Below, in pieces: positions 56,424 to 64,000 of a DNA stretch of 64,000 bases. The position numbers and the translations under genes are program-made. Origin of the DNA: Microbulbifer agarilyticus (lineage in GTDB: Bacteria; Pseudomonadota; Gammaproteobacteria; Pseudomonadales; Cellvibrionaceae); the NCBI RefSeq assembly GCF_001999945.1, contig NZ_CP019650.1, forward strand, positions 1,736,001-1,800,000, given 5' to 3'. A model generated the notes under the pieces. It saw only the letters and a list, made by a program, of their open reading frames with translations. It did no database searches and was not told where the DNA came from. Each line of letters starts with the position of its first letter. Position 1 is the first letter of the stretch.

Positions 56424-59400
56424 ATGTTTCTGAAAAAACTCATTCTGATCAACTGGGGCAATATCCCCCAGCTGGAATACGATTTCGGCCCGATCAACCT
56501 GTTTTCTGGTGGCAATGGCTCCGGTAAGACCACGGCCGCCGATGCCATCCAGACGTTGATGACCGCCGCTCACGACACCCTGTTTACCTTCAACCCGGGG
56601 CAGGACGAGACCACCCAGCGTGGTCGCGGCGGCAAACAAGTGCGCACACTCGCGTCCTATGTTCTTGGTTGTGACGACGGCAGCTACGCGCGGCTGCAGC
56701 CCACCGATTGCTATATCGCGGGTAACTTCTTTCCGACCGAGGGTGAGGAAGGCGAACCGTTTACCGCGATTATGGCGATCCGCGCCCATCTTGATACCAG
56801 TTCCAAGCCCGCCCAGGCGCGTCAGGATAATTTGAAGTTCTTTGTCATCCCCGGCCAGCAGTTGGCGATGGGCGACTTTATTAAAGAATACAAAGATGGC
56901 AAACATCTGCTGCCGCTCGACAAGTTCTATGGCGTAATCAGCAAGCAGTTTGGCAAGGTCGAGCAGTACGACAAAAAGAAAGCTTACTTGCGCCGTCTAT
57001 ATGGCGCTTTGCGTGGCCGCAAAGATGCGGTTCCCGATCGGGAGGCGACTCATGCGGCACGCACCTTCGCCAACTTTATGGCTTATAAACCGGTTAAGAG
57101 CATCAACGACTTTGTCGCGCAGGAAGTATTGGAAAAGCGTGATCTAGGCGACGCCATTCGCTCTGTGTCCGAATTGATGAAAACCATTCATGGTATGGAG
57201 CAGGAAGCGCGGGAAATTGTTGATCGCGTGGATGCGCTCGCGCGTATTGCCGAGTCGGCAGATCTGTATACCGAGCAATGGCTGCAATTGCGGGTGCAAG
57301 AATACTTACAGGCCAAGCACCAACAACTTCGCGTACAGAAAACCTATCTAGAGGGAAAGAACCGACAGAAGGAAACCCGGGCGGAGCTGGAGCGGACCGG
57401 GCAGGAAATTGTGCAGTCTGAGGCGCGCACACGTCATCTGAGTGAACAGCTGGTTGCCATTCAGGCACAGCGACAGGGGATCTCTGCGCTTCGCAGCAAG
57501 GATGAGTTGGATCGGAAGATTACTCAGGCGAACCGTATCCTGTCTTCTCTGGCATCGCCACTTGCAGCCCAGCAGAAACTGTTCGCTTCGAACCAAAGTG
57601 CGGCGGAAGAGCTGCTGTCTCTACTGAGCACGACTTCCGTTTCACTGGAGATACCTGCATTTAGCGATGGGGCGCTGGTGAAGTCACTGAAGGCAGTGGC
57701 CCGCAGTGAGCCATTGCCCAAGCTCGATGGTCTGCTCGGAAAAGACTGGATTGACCTGTCCGCGCAGGAGTCCCTGCGCGAAACCGTCGCAAAGTCTGAA
57801 GCCCAACAGAATCGTTTTGTGCAGCAGATGACCGGTGCGGAGCCAGGTGAAGTCACGTTGCGCGACCAAGTGAATGACCTGGTATCCCGCGGTGAGCTGA
57901 AAGTGCAACAAATGCAGAAGCAGCTGCACGGCCAGGAATCCCGCATTCAACACCTTCAGTCAAACCGGGTGCGCTATCCGCAATACGTAGAGCAGGCGCT
58001 ACTGGCAATTCGCGAGCAGTGCCCGCAGGCCGAGCCGCAGGTGCTATGCGACTTTGTTGAAGTGCTGGACGAGCGCTGGCAGATGGCAATTGAAGGTTAT
58101 CTGGGTGGTGCGCGTTTCTCGATTATTGTCGAGCCGGATTTTGAGGCGGATGCCATTCGTGTGGTACGCAATATACCGGGACGCAGCAACCGCGCACGGG
58201 TTATCCAGGGGGATAAGGCGCGGCGTGATGCAGAGCGGCTGGATGCGCAGAAGAGTTCCATTGTTGAGTTGATGTCGTTCAGCCACAAGACTGCGGAATA
58301 TTACCTGCGTGCTTCCTACGGCAGTGTTCTGCAGGTGCGGGATGCCACTGAGCTCAAGGGTACCCGTCGCGGCCTGACATCTGAGGGACTGGCCAGCGGC
58401 AATTACAGCATGTGGCGCTGTGATATCGACGATAGTGACCTAGTGTTCGGCCAAGGCGCACGGGCCCGGGCGTTGGCGGCACAAGAGCGCGCATTACAGC
58501 AGTTGTTGAAAGAAGCAGGTGTGATCAGCGAGCAGCAGCAACAGCTGCGCAAGCTGTCTCAGGCTGTGCGCAGTTTGTCCAGCTTGTCGCTGCTGGAATC
58601 GGTGGATAGCGCGCTGGATGCGCAGCGCCAAGGCCGTAATGCAGAGCAGGCCCTGTCGAACCTCGATCTGGATGACGGGGTAGAGCTGGAGCAGCAAGCC
58701 AACACCTTGCACGAACAGCTTGAGGCGGAGCGCCAGCAGGGTGCCCGCCTGCAGAAGCTTGCCGGTAAACTGGAATCAAATCTCGACGGAATAGCGCGGC
58801 AATTGCAGGCGCTTTCGGCCCAGCTCGATCAGCTCGACGAGGCGCTGAGTGATTGTGAGGCTGCGGTTCAGAGGATTACTCAGATCACGCCCGATTTCGA
58901 TACCGACTCGGTGCTGCAGCAGGCGGATCAGCAGGCTGCGCAGGCGGATGATGGTTTTGATTTCTCTCAGGATGTCGCGGAATGGCGCGGGCTGTTGCAG
59001 AAGTACAGCCACCAGTTATTGAAGGCGGTGATGGACTACAACGCGAGTTGTAGCACCGGTGATACCCTGTCGTTTGATCCGGACTTTGCTGCGGGTCATG
59101 ACGAGTCACAGTTCAAACTCGTGTGTCAGCTGGTAGAGCAGGTGACGGCATTACGCAATCGCCTCAAGAACAACTTGCTGGTAGACCGCCACGAGCAACT
59201 GCAGGGGCTCAAGAAGTCCTTTAACACCACTTTCGTTACCCACCTCTGCCACGCGATTTACCAGTCGATTAACGACGGCAAGCGGGTATTGGATGATCTC
59301 AACCTCGAACTTGAGCATCACCGCTTTGGTGCTGACCGCGAGCGTTTCCGCTTCGATTACCGCTGGGTGCCGGAATTCAAAGAGTACTGGGGCTTCTTCA

Positions 59401-60062
59401 AGGCGGTTATCGAATTGCCCAATCTCGGTGAAGAGCAGAGCCTGTTTGATGCCGATTTGTCACAGAAGCACCAGCAGGTACGCGACAAGTTGCTGAATAT
59501 GTTGCTGAGCGAGGACGAGCAGGTAGCGCGGCGCGAACTCGACCGCATTAGTGATTACCGAAACTATCGCAATTACGAGATCTACAAGGAACCGCAGGGC
59601 AAAGAGCCCATCGCGCTGAGTCAGTACGGCACCGGTTCCGGCGGCCAGTTGGAAACCCCTGCCTACATTATCCGTTCCGCCGCTGTTACCTCGGCCTTCC
59701 GCTTCAACGACGGTAGCAGCCACCTGAAGATGGTATTGGTGGACGAGGCCTTCTCGAAGATGGACGAATCGCGCTCTCGCGAGGTGATTCGCTATCTGAC
59801 GGAGACCCTGGGGCTGCAGCTGCTGTTTATCATGCCCAGCAGCAAGTCCGGTCCGTTTATGGACCTGATTTCAAACCAGTTCGTGTTCAGCAAGTGCCCG
59901 AGTCCCAAGCCCATTGGCGAGCTGAATACCCGGGTGTATGTGGACCGCAAGGTGTGTAACCAAGAGAAGATTGCCAAGCTGTGGGCCAATCACCGGCATA
60001 CCATACGCCAGCAAGCCAGTCTCGAGTTTTTGGACATGCTGGAAGAGCCGGTCACTGTTTGA
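56424..60062 (+). CDS. mksB: MksB/JetC, SMC-like ATPase of the Mks condensin
   Basis: 1212 aa. Walker A in NLFSGGNGSGKTTAADAI (about residue 27), long coiled coils (about 290-520 and 700-860) with a hinge-like globular part between (GYLGGARFSIIVEPDFEADA at about 555), and at the C-terminus the ABC signature GTGSGGQLETPAYIIR followed by Walker B LKMVLVDEAFSKMDESRSRE. This is the JetC/MksB type rather than MukB: the head motifs are RSAAVTSAFRFNDGSSHLK. DNA loop extrusion and chromosome or plasmid organisation are the expected roles. No mksG/jetD nuclease gene follows in the next 3.9 kb. Confidence 0.88.
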   Translation: MFLKKLILINWGNIPQLEYDFGPINLFSGGNGSGKTTAADAIQTLMTAAHDTLFTFNPGQDETTQRGRGGKQVRTLASYVLGCDDGSYARLQPTDCYIAGNFFPTEGEEGEPFTAIMAIRAHLDTSSKPAQARQDNLKFFVIPGQQLAMGDFIKEYKDGKHLLPLDKFYGVISKQFGKVEQYDKKKAYLRRLYGALRGRKDAVPDREATHAARTFANFMAYKPVKSINDFVAQEVLEKRDLGDAIRSVSELMKTIHGMEQEAREIVDRVDALARIAESADLYTEQWLQLRVQEYLQAKHQQLRVQKTYLEGKNRQKETRAELERTGQEIVQSEARTRHLSEQLVAIQAQRQGISALRSKDELDRKITQANRILSSLASPLAAQQKLFASNQSAAEELLSLLSTTSVSLEIPAFSDGALVKSLKAVARSEPLPKLDGLLGKDWIDLSAQESLRETVAKSEAQQNRFVQQMTGAEPGEVTLRDQVNDLVSRGELKVQQMQKQLHGQESRIQHLQSNRVRYPQYVEQALLAIREQCPQAEPQVLCDFVEVLDERWQMAIEGYLGGARFSIIVEPDFEADAIRVVRNIPGRSNRARVIQGDKARRDAERLDAQKSSIVELMSFSHKTAEYYLRASYGSVLQVRDATELKGTRRGLTSEGLASGNYSMWRCDIDDSDLVFGQGARARALAAQERALQQLLKEAGVISEQQQQLRKLSQAVRSLSSLSLLESVDSALDAQRQGRNAEQALSNLDLDDGVELEQQANTLHEQLEAERQQGARLQKLAGKLESNLDGIARQLQALSAQLDQLDEALSDCEAAVQRITQITPDFDTDSVLQQADQQAAQADDGFDFSQDVAEWRGLLQKYSHQLLKAVMDYNASCSTGDTLSFDPDFAAGHDESQFKLVCQLVEQVTALRNRLKNNLLVDRHEQLQGLKKSFNTTFVTHLCHAIYQSINDGKRVLDDLNLELEHHRFGADRERFRFDYRWVPEFKEYWGFFKAVIELPNLGEEQSLFDADLSQKHQQVRDKLLNMLLSEDEQVARRELDRISDYRNYRNYEIYKEPQGKEPIALSQYGTGSGGQLETPAYIIRSAAVTSAFRFNDGSSHLKMVLVDEAFSKMDESRSREVIRYLTETLGLQLLFIMPSSKSGPFMDLISNQFVFSKCPSPKPIGELNTRVYVDRKVCNQEKIAKLWANHRHTIRQQASLEFLDMLEEPVTV

Positions 60063-60160
60063 ACTTGATTTTTAGACGTCAGTTCACGGAACATACCCCC
60101 AATTCAGGTAGTATTTGTCCATTAGTTTGAACAATAAAGCTATGAGCAGGGGAGGCTTGT

Positions 60161-60613
60161 ATGCGTCAATTTTCGATTTTGTTGGTCTTTGTGGTGGCCT
60201 TTGGTGGCGCCGCTGTGCTGTATGAACAGGAAAGTCGTAAAGTGAAAGGGGTTCTGTCCCAGATCACCGATTTACAGGCCAAAGTGGGTGATATGCAGGC
60301 GGAGATCAAGCGCCTGAATGCCGAGCTTGAATCCGTAAAGCTAGCGGAGCGCCGCCGCCCAAATTTGAATACCGTCGCCAGCCGCGTACTTAAGAACGAG
60401 TCGGTCAAAACGCGCCCAGTGGCTCAAGCAGGCGCTGGCGAGCAAGGTCGCGGCGTTTTTACCGGTGATGTGACGACGAGTGCGCCGGCAATCCGTGGGC
60501 GGGGTGAGTCTGGTGAGGATGGCGAGTGGGCCAAACCCTCCGTGGATGCCGAAGTATACGAAGCTCAGGCTGGCAGTGGTGACTCTGCGCCGCTCGCAGA
60601 CCCTTACCAGTAG
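60161..60613 (+). CDS. Small membrane-anchored coiled-coil protein of unknown function
   Basis: 150 aa. One N-terminal hydrophobic helix (ILLVFVVAFGGAAVLY), then a short coiled coil (QITDLQAKVGDMQAEIKRLN AELE region, about residues 33-62), and an unstructured Gly/Ala/Glu-rich tail. AGGGGAGG is a strong ribosome site before the ATG. It lies 98 bases after mksB with no terminator between, so it could be cotranscribed, though it may equally have its own promoter. Not recognised as a known family. Confidence 0.6.
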   Translation: MRQFSILLVFVVAFGGAAVLYEQESRKVKGVLSQITDLQAKVGDMQAEIKRLNAELESVKLAERRRPNLNTVASRVLKNESVKTRPVAQAGAGEQGRGVFTGDVTTSAPAIRGRGESGEDGEWAKPSVDAEVYEAQAGSGDSAPLADPYQ

Positions 60614-60712
60614 GTGGTGGTCATCAGCAGCCGGCTAGGTAAGGGCGGTTGTAAGCAGACCGCTTTGCCAGCTTTACTGGTGTCCTTATAATTATTTGTA
60701 GATTTTTGTCCG

Positions 60713-60736
60713 AGCCCGCTGTTAAAGCGGGCTTTT
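60713..60736 (+). terminator. Rho-independent terminator before msrC
   Basis: AGCCCGCT / AGCGGGCT with a GTTAA loop followed by TTT. It closes the mks and membrane-protein region and precedes msrC by 25 bases. Confidence 0.85.
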
Positions 60737-60760
60737 GGTTTTCTGAGTCGGGAATTCGCT

Positions 60761-61231
60761 ATGAGTGTTACCGCGTTTTATGAGTCTCTCTCTGCCCAGC
60801 TCGCAGGCCTGCTAACGGGCGAGCGCGATTGGCTGGCAAATACCGCAAATGCCAGTGCGTTACTCTTTCTCGAAATGTCTGACATCAACTGGGCGGGCTT
60901 CTATTTCCTGAATAGTGACGAGCTGCGTCTAGGCCCTTTCCAGGGTAAGCCGGCTTGTACCCGTATTGCGGTTGGTGCGGGTGTATGTGGCACCGCCGTC
61001 AAGACTGGTCAGTCGCAACTGGTTGAAGATGTCCATGCGTTTCCCGGGCATATTGCCTGCGATGCGGTTTCTGCGTCCGAAATCGTTGTCCCTCTTTACA
61101 ACGGCGAGCGCTGTATTGGTGTGCTGGATATCGATAGCCCGTTGATCGCTCGCTTCACCGAGCAGGATTTGGCTGGGATTGAGGCATTTGCCCGTGTGCT
61201 GCTTGAGCACACGGATTTGCCAACGGCCTAG
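60761..61231 (+). CDS. msrC: Free methionine-(R)-sulfoxide reductase (GAF domain)
   Basis: 156 aa single GAF-domain enzyme reducing free Met-R-sulfoxide. The signature stretch is ACTRIAVGAGVCGTAVKTGQ with the later SASEIVVPLYNGERCIGVLD; the catalytic Cys residues are in PACTRI, GVCGTA and HIACDAV. Length is normal. It is followed 17 bases later by the spermidine synthase-like gene. Confidence 0.93.
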   Translation: MSVTAFYESLSAQLAGLLTGERDWLANTANASALLFLEMSDINWAGFYFLNSDELRLGPFQGKPACTRIAVGAGVCGTAVKTGQSQLVEDVHAFPGHIACDAVSASEIVVPLYNGERCIGVLDIDSPLIARFTEQDLAGIEAFARVLLEHTDLPTA

Positions 61232-61248
61232 AAGCCGGACGCTTAGGG

Positions 61249-62001
61249 ATGGCGGTTATTTGGCAGCAGCAGCGCAATGGCAACCACTATGAGGTGCGGA
61301 CCCATGGTGCATCCGTACGTCTCTACACCAATGGGGTGTTCCACACACAGTGGAATCCCCGTGACCCGCTAAAAGGCTCCCTATGGGAACTGTTGCTTTT
61401 ACCTGCATTTTTTCGGCCCCCTGCACAAGTGAGGCGGGTGCTGTTGCTGGGTGTGGGTGGTGGTGCATTGGTCCGGCTGCTGCAGACTTATTGCTCCCCA
61501 GACCAAATCCTCGGCGTGGATATTGATCCGGTGCACCTCTCCGTTGCCAAGCGCTTTTTCGAGGTGCGCGGTGTCGAGCTGGTATGCGCGGATGCTCGTA
61601 CCGTGGTCGCGGACCTCACGGCCGGAGATGCGCCTCCGTTTGACCTGGTAGTCGATGATCTATTCGGGCATGTTGATGGCGAAGCTGAGCGCGCCTTCGC
61701 CGCTGATCCCGAATGGTGCGAAGCGATTCTCGCGCTTGTGGGGCCTGCGGGTATGGTGGTCAGTAACTTTGGATCACGCGGTGAATTGCTGGCCAGTGGC
61801 TGGCGAACGCCCGGGATCAGCGCACAACTGGCGGCCCCCGGCGGCAGCTGGACCCTCGATCATCCGGATTATGAAAACTGTATCGGCGTTTTTAGCCGGA
61901 TTCCTCTGGATCGCAATGATCTCAAGCTACATGCTCCTGCCGTACTTAATCCGGGTAATCCGGCACGAAAAATGGACGCCCGTATTCGCGCTCTCCGCTA
62001 A
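61249..62001 (+). CDS. Spermidine synthase-like SAM-binding protein
   Basis: 250 aa Rossmann-fold protein of the spermine/spermidine synthase superfamily. Motif I RVLLLGVGGGALVRLLQ, acidic strand ILGVDIDPVHLSVAKRFFEV, and FDLVVDDLFGHVDGEAERAF. The SpeE GGGEG motif is GVGGGALV, so the polyamine-binding acid is changed and substrate is uncertain. Real spermidine synthase activity is doubtful. Confidence 0.82.
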   Translation: MAVIWQQQRNGNHYEVRTHGASVRLYTNGVFHTQWNPRDPLKGSLWELLLLPAFFRPPAQVRRVLLLGVGGGALVRLLQTYCSPDQILGVDIDPVHLSVAKRFFEVRGVELVCADARTVVADLTAGDAPPFDLVVDDLFGHVDGEAERAFAADPEWCEAILALVGPAGMVVSNFGSRGELLASGWRTPGISAQLAAPGGSWTLDHPDYENCIGVFSRIPLDRNDLKLHAPAVLNPGNPARKMDARIRALR

Positions 62002-62099
62002 GTCATCTTTTCACTAAATTAATGCATGTATTGAGTTGGCGGGCTATTGATCCTTGAGTCTATACTGAATTTAGTCAGTTATTTTCCCGGGACCAATTG

Positions 62100-62555
62100 A
62101 TGCGCTACAAGACCTTGGAAGATGTGATTCAGGAGGGAAGGGAGTTCCACCAAAAATTGGGCCGCCAGTACGCGGAATTTGAATTACTTTCTGCCGATGA
62201 ACGGGCCAGTTTGCTGCTCGATCAACTCAAGCGACGCGAAGTTTCGATGAGCCACACGCTGGAAAATTTCCGGGACGATGTGGGCGAGGGGGCTTTGCGC
62301 ACCTGGGTGCAGTTTGCCCCGGAGGGGCGTGAACCAGAATTACTGCAGCGATTGCGCAACATCGATATCTCTGACGTGGAAGCCATTGGGGAAGTCGCCA
62401 TGGATATCGAGATGTACCTCTCCGATCAATATCGCGATTTACTTTTGATCGCCGATACGCCCACAGCGAAGCGAACCTTGGAGCGTTTGCTTGAGCTCGA
62501 ACAGCTCGAAGAGCATACACTCTCGGTTAATTTATATAACTTGCGCGATTGTTGA
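62100..62555 (+). CDS. Conserved helical protein (possible ferritin-like fold)
   Basis: 151 aa starting at the ATG at 62100; a TTG at 62097 is adjacent. All-helical sequence: MRYKTLEDVIQEGREFHQKL, LSADERASLLLDQLKRREVS and LLELEQLEEHTLSVNLYNL. Glu/His residues recur at helix-compatible positions, as in rubrerythrin-like four-helix bundles, but a full E/ExxH set is not proved. Similar small proteins exist in pseudomonads without assigned function. Confidence 0.6.
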   Translation: MRYKTLEDVIQEGREFHQKLGRQYAEFELLSADERASLLLDQLKRREVSMSHTLENFRDDVGEGALRTWVQFAPEGREPELLQRLRNIDISDVEAIGEVAMDIEMYLSDQYRDLLLIADTPTAKRTLERLLELEQLEEHTLSVNLYNLRDC

Positions 62556-62637
62556 TCGAGCATGTTTTGCTGGAGTGCATGGCGCTGGAGCGTATATTGC
62601 TGGAGATAGACGAGCGGCAAAGCATCGTTTGCTGACG

Positions 62638-63657
62638 TTATTTAGCTAGCCTAAATACGCAAAACCCTTTGGCTTTTTCCAGCAAAGTAACTTCGCGAAA
62701 TAGCCTTTCGGCTTTGCGCGCGAGCGGAATAAATTCGTTTACCACGAAGAGCGCCAATCCACCGGCGCTAAGCGTTCTTGCCGCCTCGGTCAGAAAGCGA
62801 TCGGTGAGGTCGCCTTCCACCTGAAAACCCTGATGAAAGGGCGGATTACAGATCACTACATCTGAGCTGGCACTGGCGACTTGCGAGCCTGCATCGCCGG
62901 CAATCACTTCGCCCTTAATTCCGAGCGAATCAAAATTATTCTGACATGCCAACAAGGCTGCGGCGTTGTTGTCGGTGGCAATAATATGCGCTTCGGGTGC
63001 CAGCTGAGCTAGCTGGACACTCAGGTAGCCAAAGCCGCAACCCAGGTCCAATGCTGTGAAAGGTGTCTTAGGCAAGTGCTCGGAGAAGTGCTGGGCCAGC
63101 TGGGCACTACCCACGTCAATTTTGTTCCACCCAAATAGGCCAGGTTTGCTAAACAGGCCATTGAGCGAATCCAGCTTGCGCAAAGTGCGGTAATTGGAAT
63201 CGTCCAGGAGTGTGCCAAGTGTTGCGCTGCTGTTGAGATGGTTGTGGCTGGCGTAGTCCGTACCATGCTTCTGCAGGTTTTTCCCCCGGCCAAACCTCTG
63301 TGCGGCTTTTTGTGCGTAGGTTTTGATTCCGCTGTTCTTGCCGCCAATCAGGATTAGTTCGCCATTCCCTTGAAGGCATTCTGCGGCAGTGTTGATCACA
63401 TGGTGTACCGCAGCTTTTTCCTTTGATACCGGGTACACGATGCGCGAGATTGATCGATCAAGTGTTGTTAGATCGAAGTCCGAAAAATGTGCAGGAATAC
63501 CAAATTGTTCCGCCGCATGAACGATATCCCAGCGATTGCTGAGCAGAATGCCGTGAAATTGAAGCCCAGCCTTGAGTAGGGCTTTGCTATTTTCATCGGC
63601 GATCCACAGCGTGTCTTGATCGCTGTCGCTCAGCAGTTGGGAAAGCAGGGTGGACAT
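62638..63657 (-). CDS. rsmC: 16S rRNA (guanine-N2)-methyltransferase, RsmC-like
   Basis: 339 aa. Two-domain layout as in RsmC: an N-terminal pseudo-methyltransferase domain (LWIADENSKALLKAGLQFHG) and a C-terminal catalytic domain with TALDLGCGFGYLSVQLAQLA, GEVIAGDAGSQV and the target-base motif VVICNPPFHQGFQVEG. It could instead be RlmG, which shares the NPPFHQG motif; length (343 in E. coli RsmC) favours RsmC. Gap of 28 bases from the rsuA fragment on the same strand. Confidence 0.82.
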   Translation of the reverse strand: MSTLLSQLLSDSDQDTLWIADENSKALLKAGLQFHGILLSNRWDIVHAAEQFGIPAHFSDFDLTTLDRSISRIVYPVSKEKAAVHHVINTAAECLQGNGELILIGGKNSGIKTYAQKAAQRFGRGKNLQKHGTDYASHNHLNSSATLGTLLDDSNYRTLRKLDSLNGLFSKPGLFGWNKIDVGSAQLAQHFSEHLPKTPFTALDLGCGFGYLSVQLAQLAPEAHIIATDNNAAALLACQNNFDSLGIKGEVIAGDAGSQVASASSDVVICNPPFHQGFQVEGDLTDRFLTEAARTLSAGGLALFVVNEFIPLARKAERLFREVTLLEKAKGFCVFRLAK

Positions 63658-63685
63658 AGTAGAGCTTTGGTCTTTTCTTGCAGGC

Positions 63686-64000
63686 TCAGCCGATACTGGC
63701 GACTTCTTCTGGGGTAAGCGCGCGGTATTCCCCTTCGGTCAACATCTCGTCCAATGCGATTTCACCAATGCTCTCACGATGTAGTTCCAATACGCGATTC
63801 CCCAGGGCCGCAAACATACGTTTTACTTGGTGGTAGCGCCCCTCGGTAATGGTGATGCGCACTTCATTGCGGTACAGAATCTCGAGCTTGGCCGGCTTGG
63901 TACGGGTCTTCTCGTTATTCAGCCAGATACCCTTGGCAAACTTGTCCACCGCATCGTCAGCAATCGGCTCGGCCAAGTGTGCGTAGTAGGTCTTTGCACA
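63686..64000 (-). CDS. rsuA: 16S rRNA pseudouridine(516) synthase, C-terminal part (cut by window end)
   Basis: The reading frame continues past the window edge ([13 protein letters not shown] at the edge), so only the C-terminal 104 residues are here. Family motifs: [59 protein letters not shown]; these match RsuA better than RluB/E/F. A TTG near 63976 should not be taken as the true start. Confidence 0.88.
   Translation of the reverse strand, partial: CAKTYYAHLAEPIADDAVDKFAKGIWLNNEKTRTKPAKLEILYRNEVRITITEGRYHQVKRMFAALGNRVLELHRESIGEIALDEMLTEGEYRALTPEEVASIG

Noticed and set aside
60063..61248. Search for jetD/mksG downstream of mksB
   Set aside because: Only a 150-aa membrane protein and msrC are present; neither has a TOPRIM-like sequence.

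Overview
The window looks like chromosomal DNA of a free-living, probably marine, gammaproteobacterium. Gene content and order fit the Cellvibrionales/Pseudomonadales side of the class, perhaps Microbulbifer-like. Support: mltD-gloB-methyltransferase-rnhA-dnaQ-nhaB-fimL-nudC follows, as I recall it, the P. aeruginosa PA1812-PA1823 order, and acnB, lpxH, ppiB, glnS and cysS match another stretch of the same replicon region. A multidomain GH18 chitinase and an AlkB-type hydroxylase suggest a degradative lifestyle. The genus is inference. Coding density is high. I see no tRNA or rRNA genes, no CRISPR array, no insertion sequence and no prophage.

Layout. 1-14.5 kb: mltD and gloB (minus), then a methyltransferase, rnhA and dnaQ; a strong bidirectional terminator; nhaB (minus); then a plus-strand run of fimL, nudC, a membrane protein, sohB, an acuI-type reductase, a patatin and a lipoprotein. 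14.5-16.8 kb: a UvrD-like helicase with a well-formed LexA box in its promoter. 16.8-23.1 kb: a persulfide module made of two SulP transporters, a YeeE/YedE pair, an ArsR-family BigR/SqrR-type regulator, a persulfide dioxygenase-like hydrolase and a separate DUF442 sulfurtransferase. 23.1-30.9 kb: DUF1415, DUF2058, yceI, then a peroxide-defence cluster (ahpF, ahpC, an ExoD-family protein, exported katG). 31-41.8 kb is mostly accessory: a DUF2141-OmpV fusion, a degenerate GIY-YIG protein with a Lys/Ala-rich tail, an alkB-DCC-GNAT operon, a histidine-rich repeat protein, a chitinase and a ZIP transporter. 41.9-53.9 kb: acnB, DUF1289, tus, miaE, lpxH, ppiB, glnS, cysS. 54-60.6 kb: a DUF3012 lipoprotein and mksF-mksE-mksB, a MukBEF-like condensin without the mksG/jetD nuclease gene. 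60.7-64 kb: msrC, a spermidine synthase-like protein, a small helical protein, an RsmC-like methyltransferase and a truncated rsuA.

The most interesting parts are the three-gene Mks condensin lying about 8 kb from a Tus terminator protein, the persulfide module with its Blh enzyme split into two genes, the SOS box before the helicase, and several unusual protein architectures. Functions are assigned from protein motifs read by eye; no database search was run.
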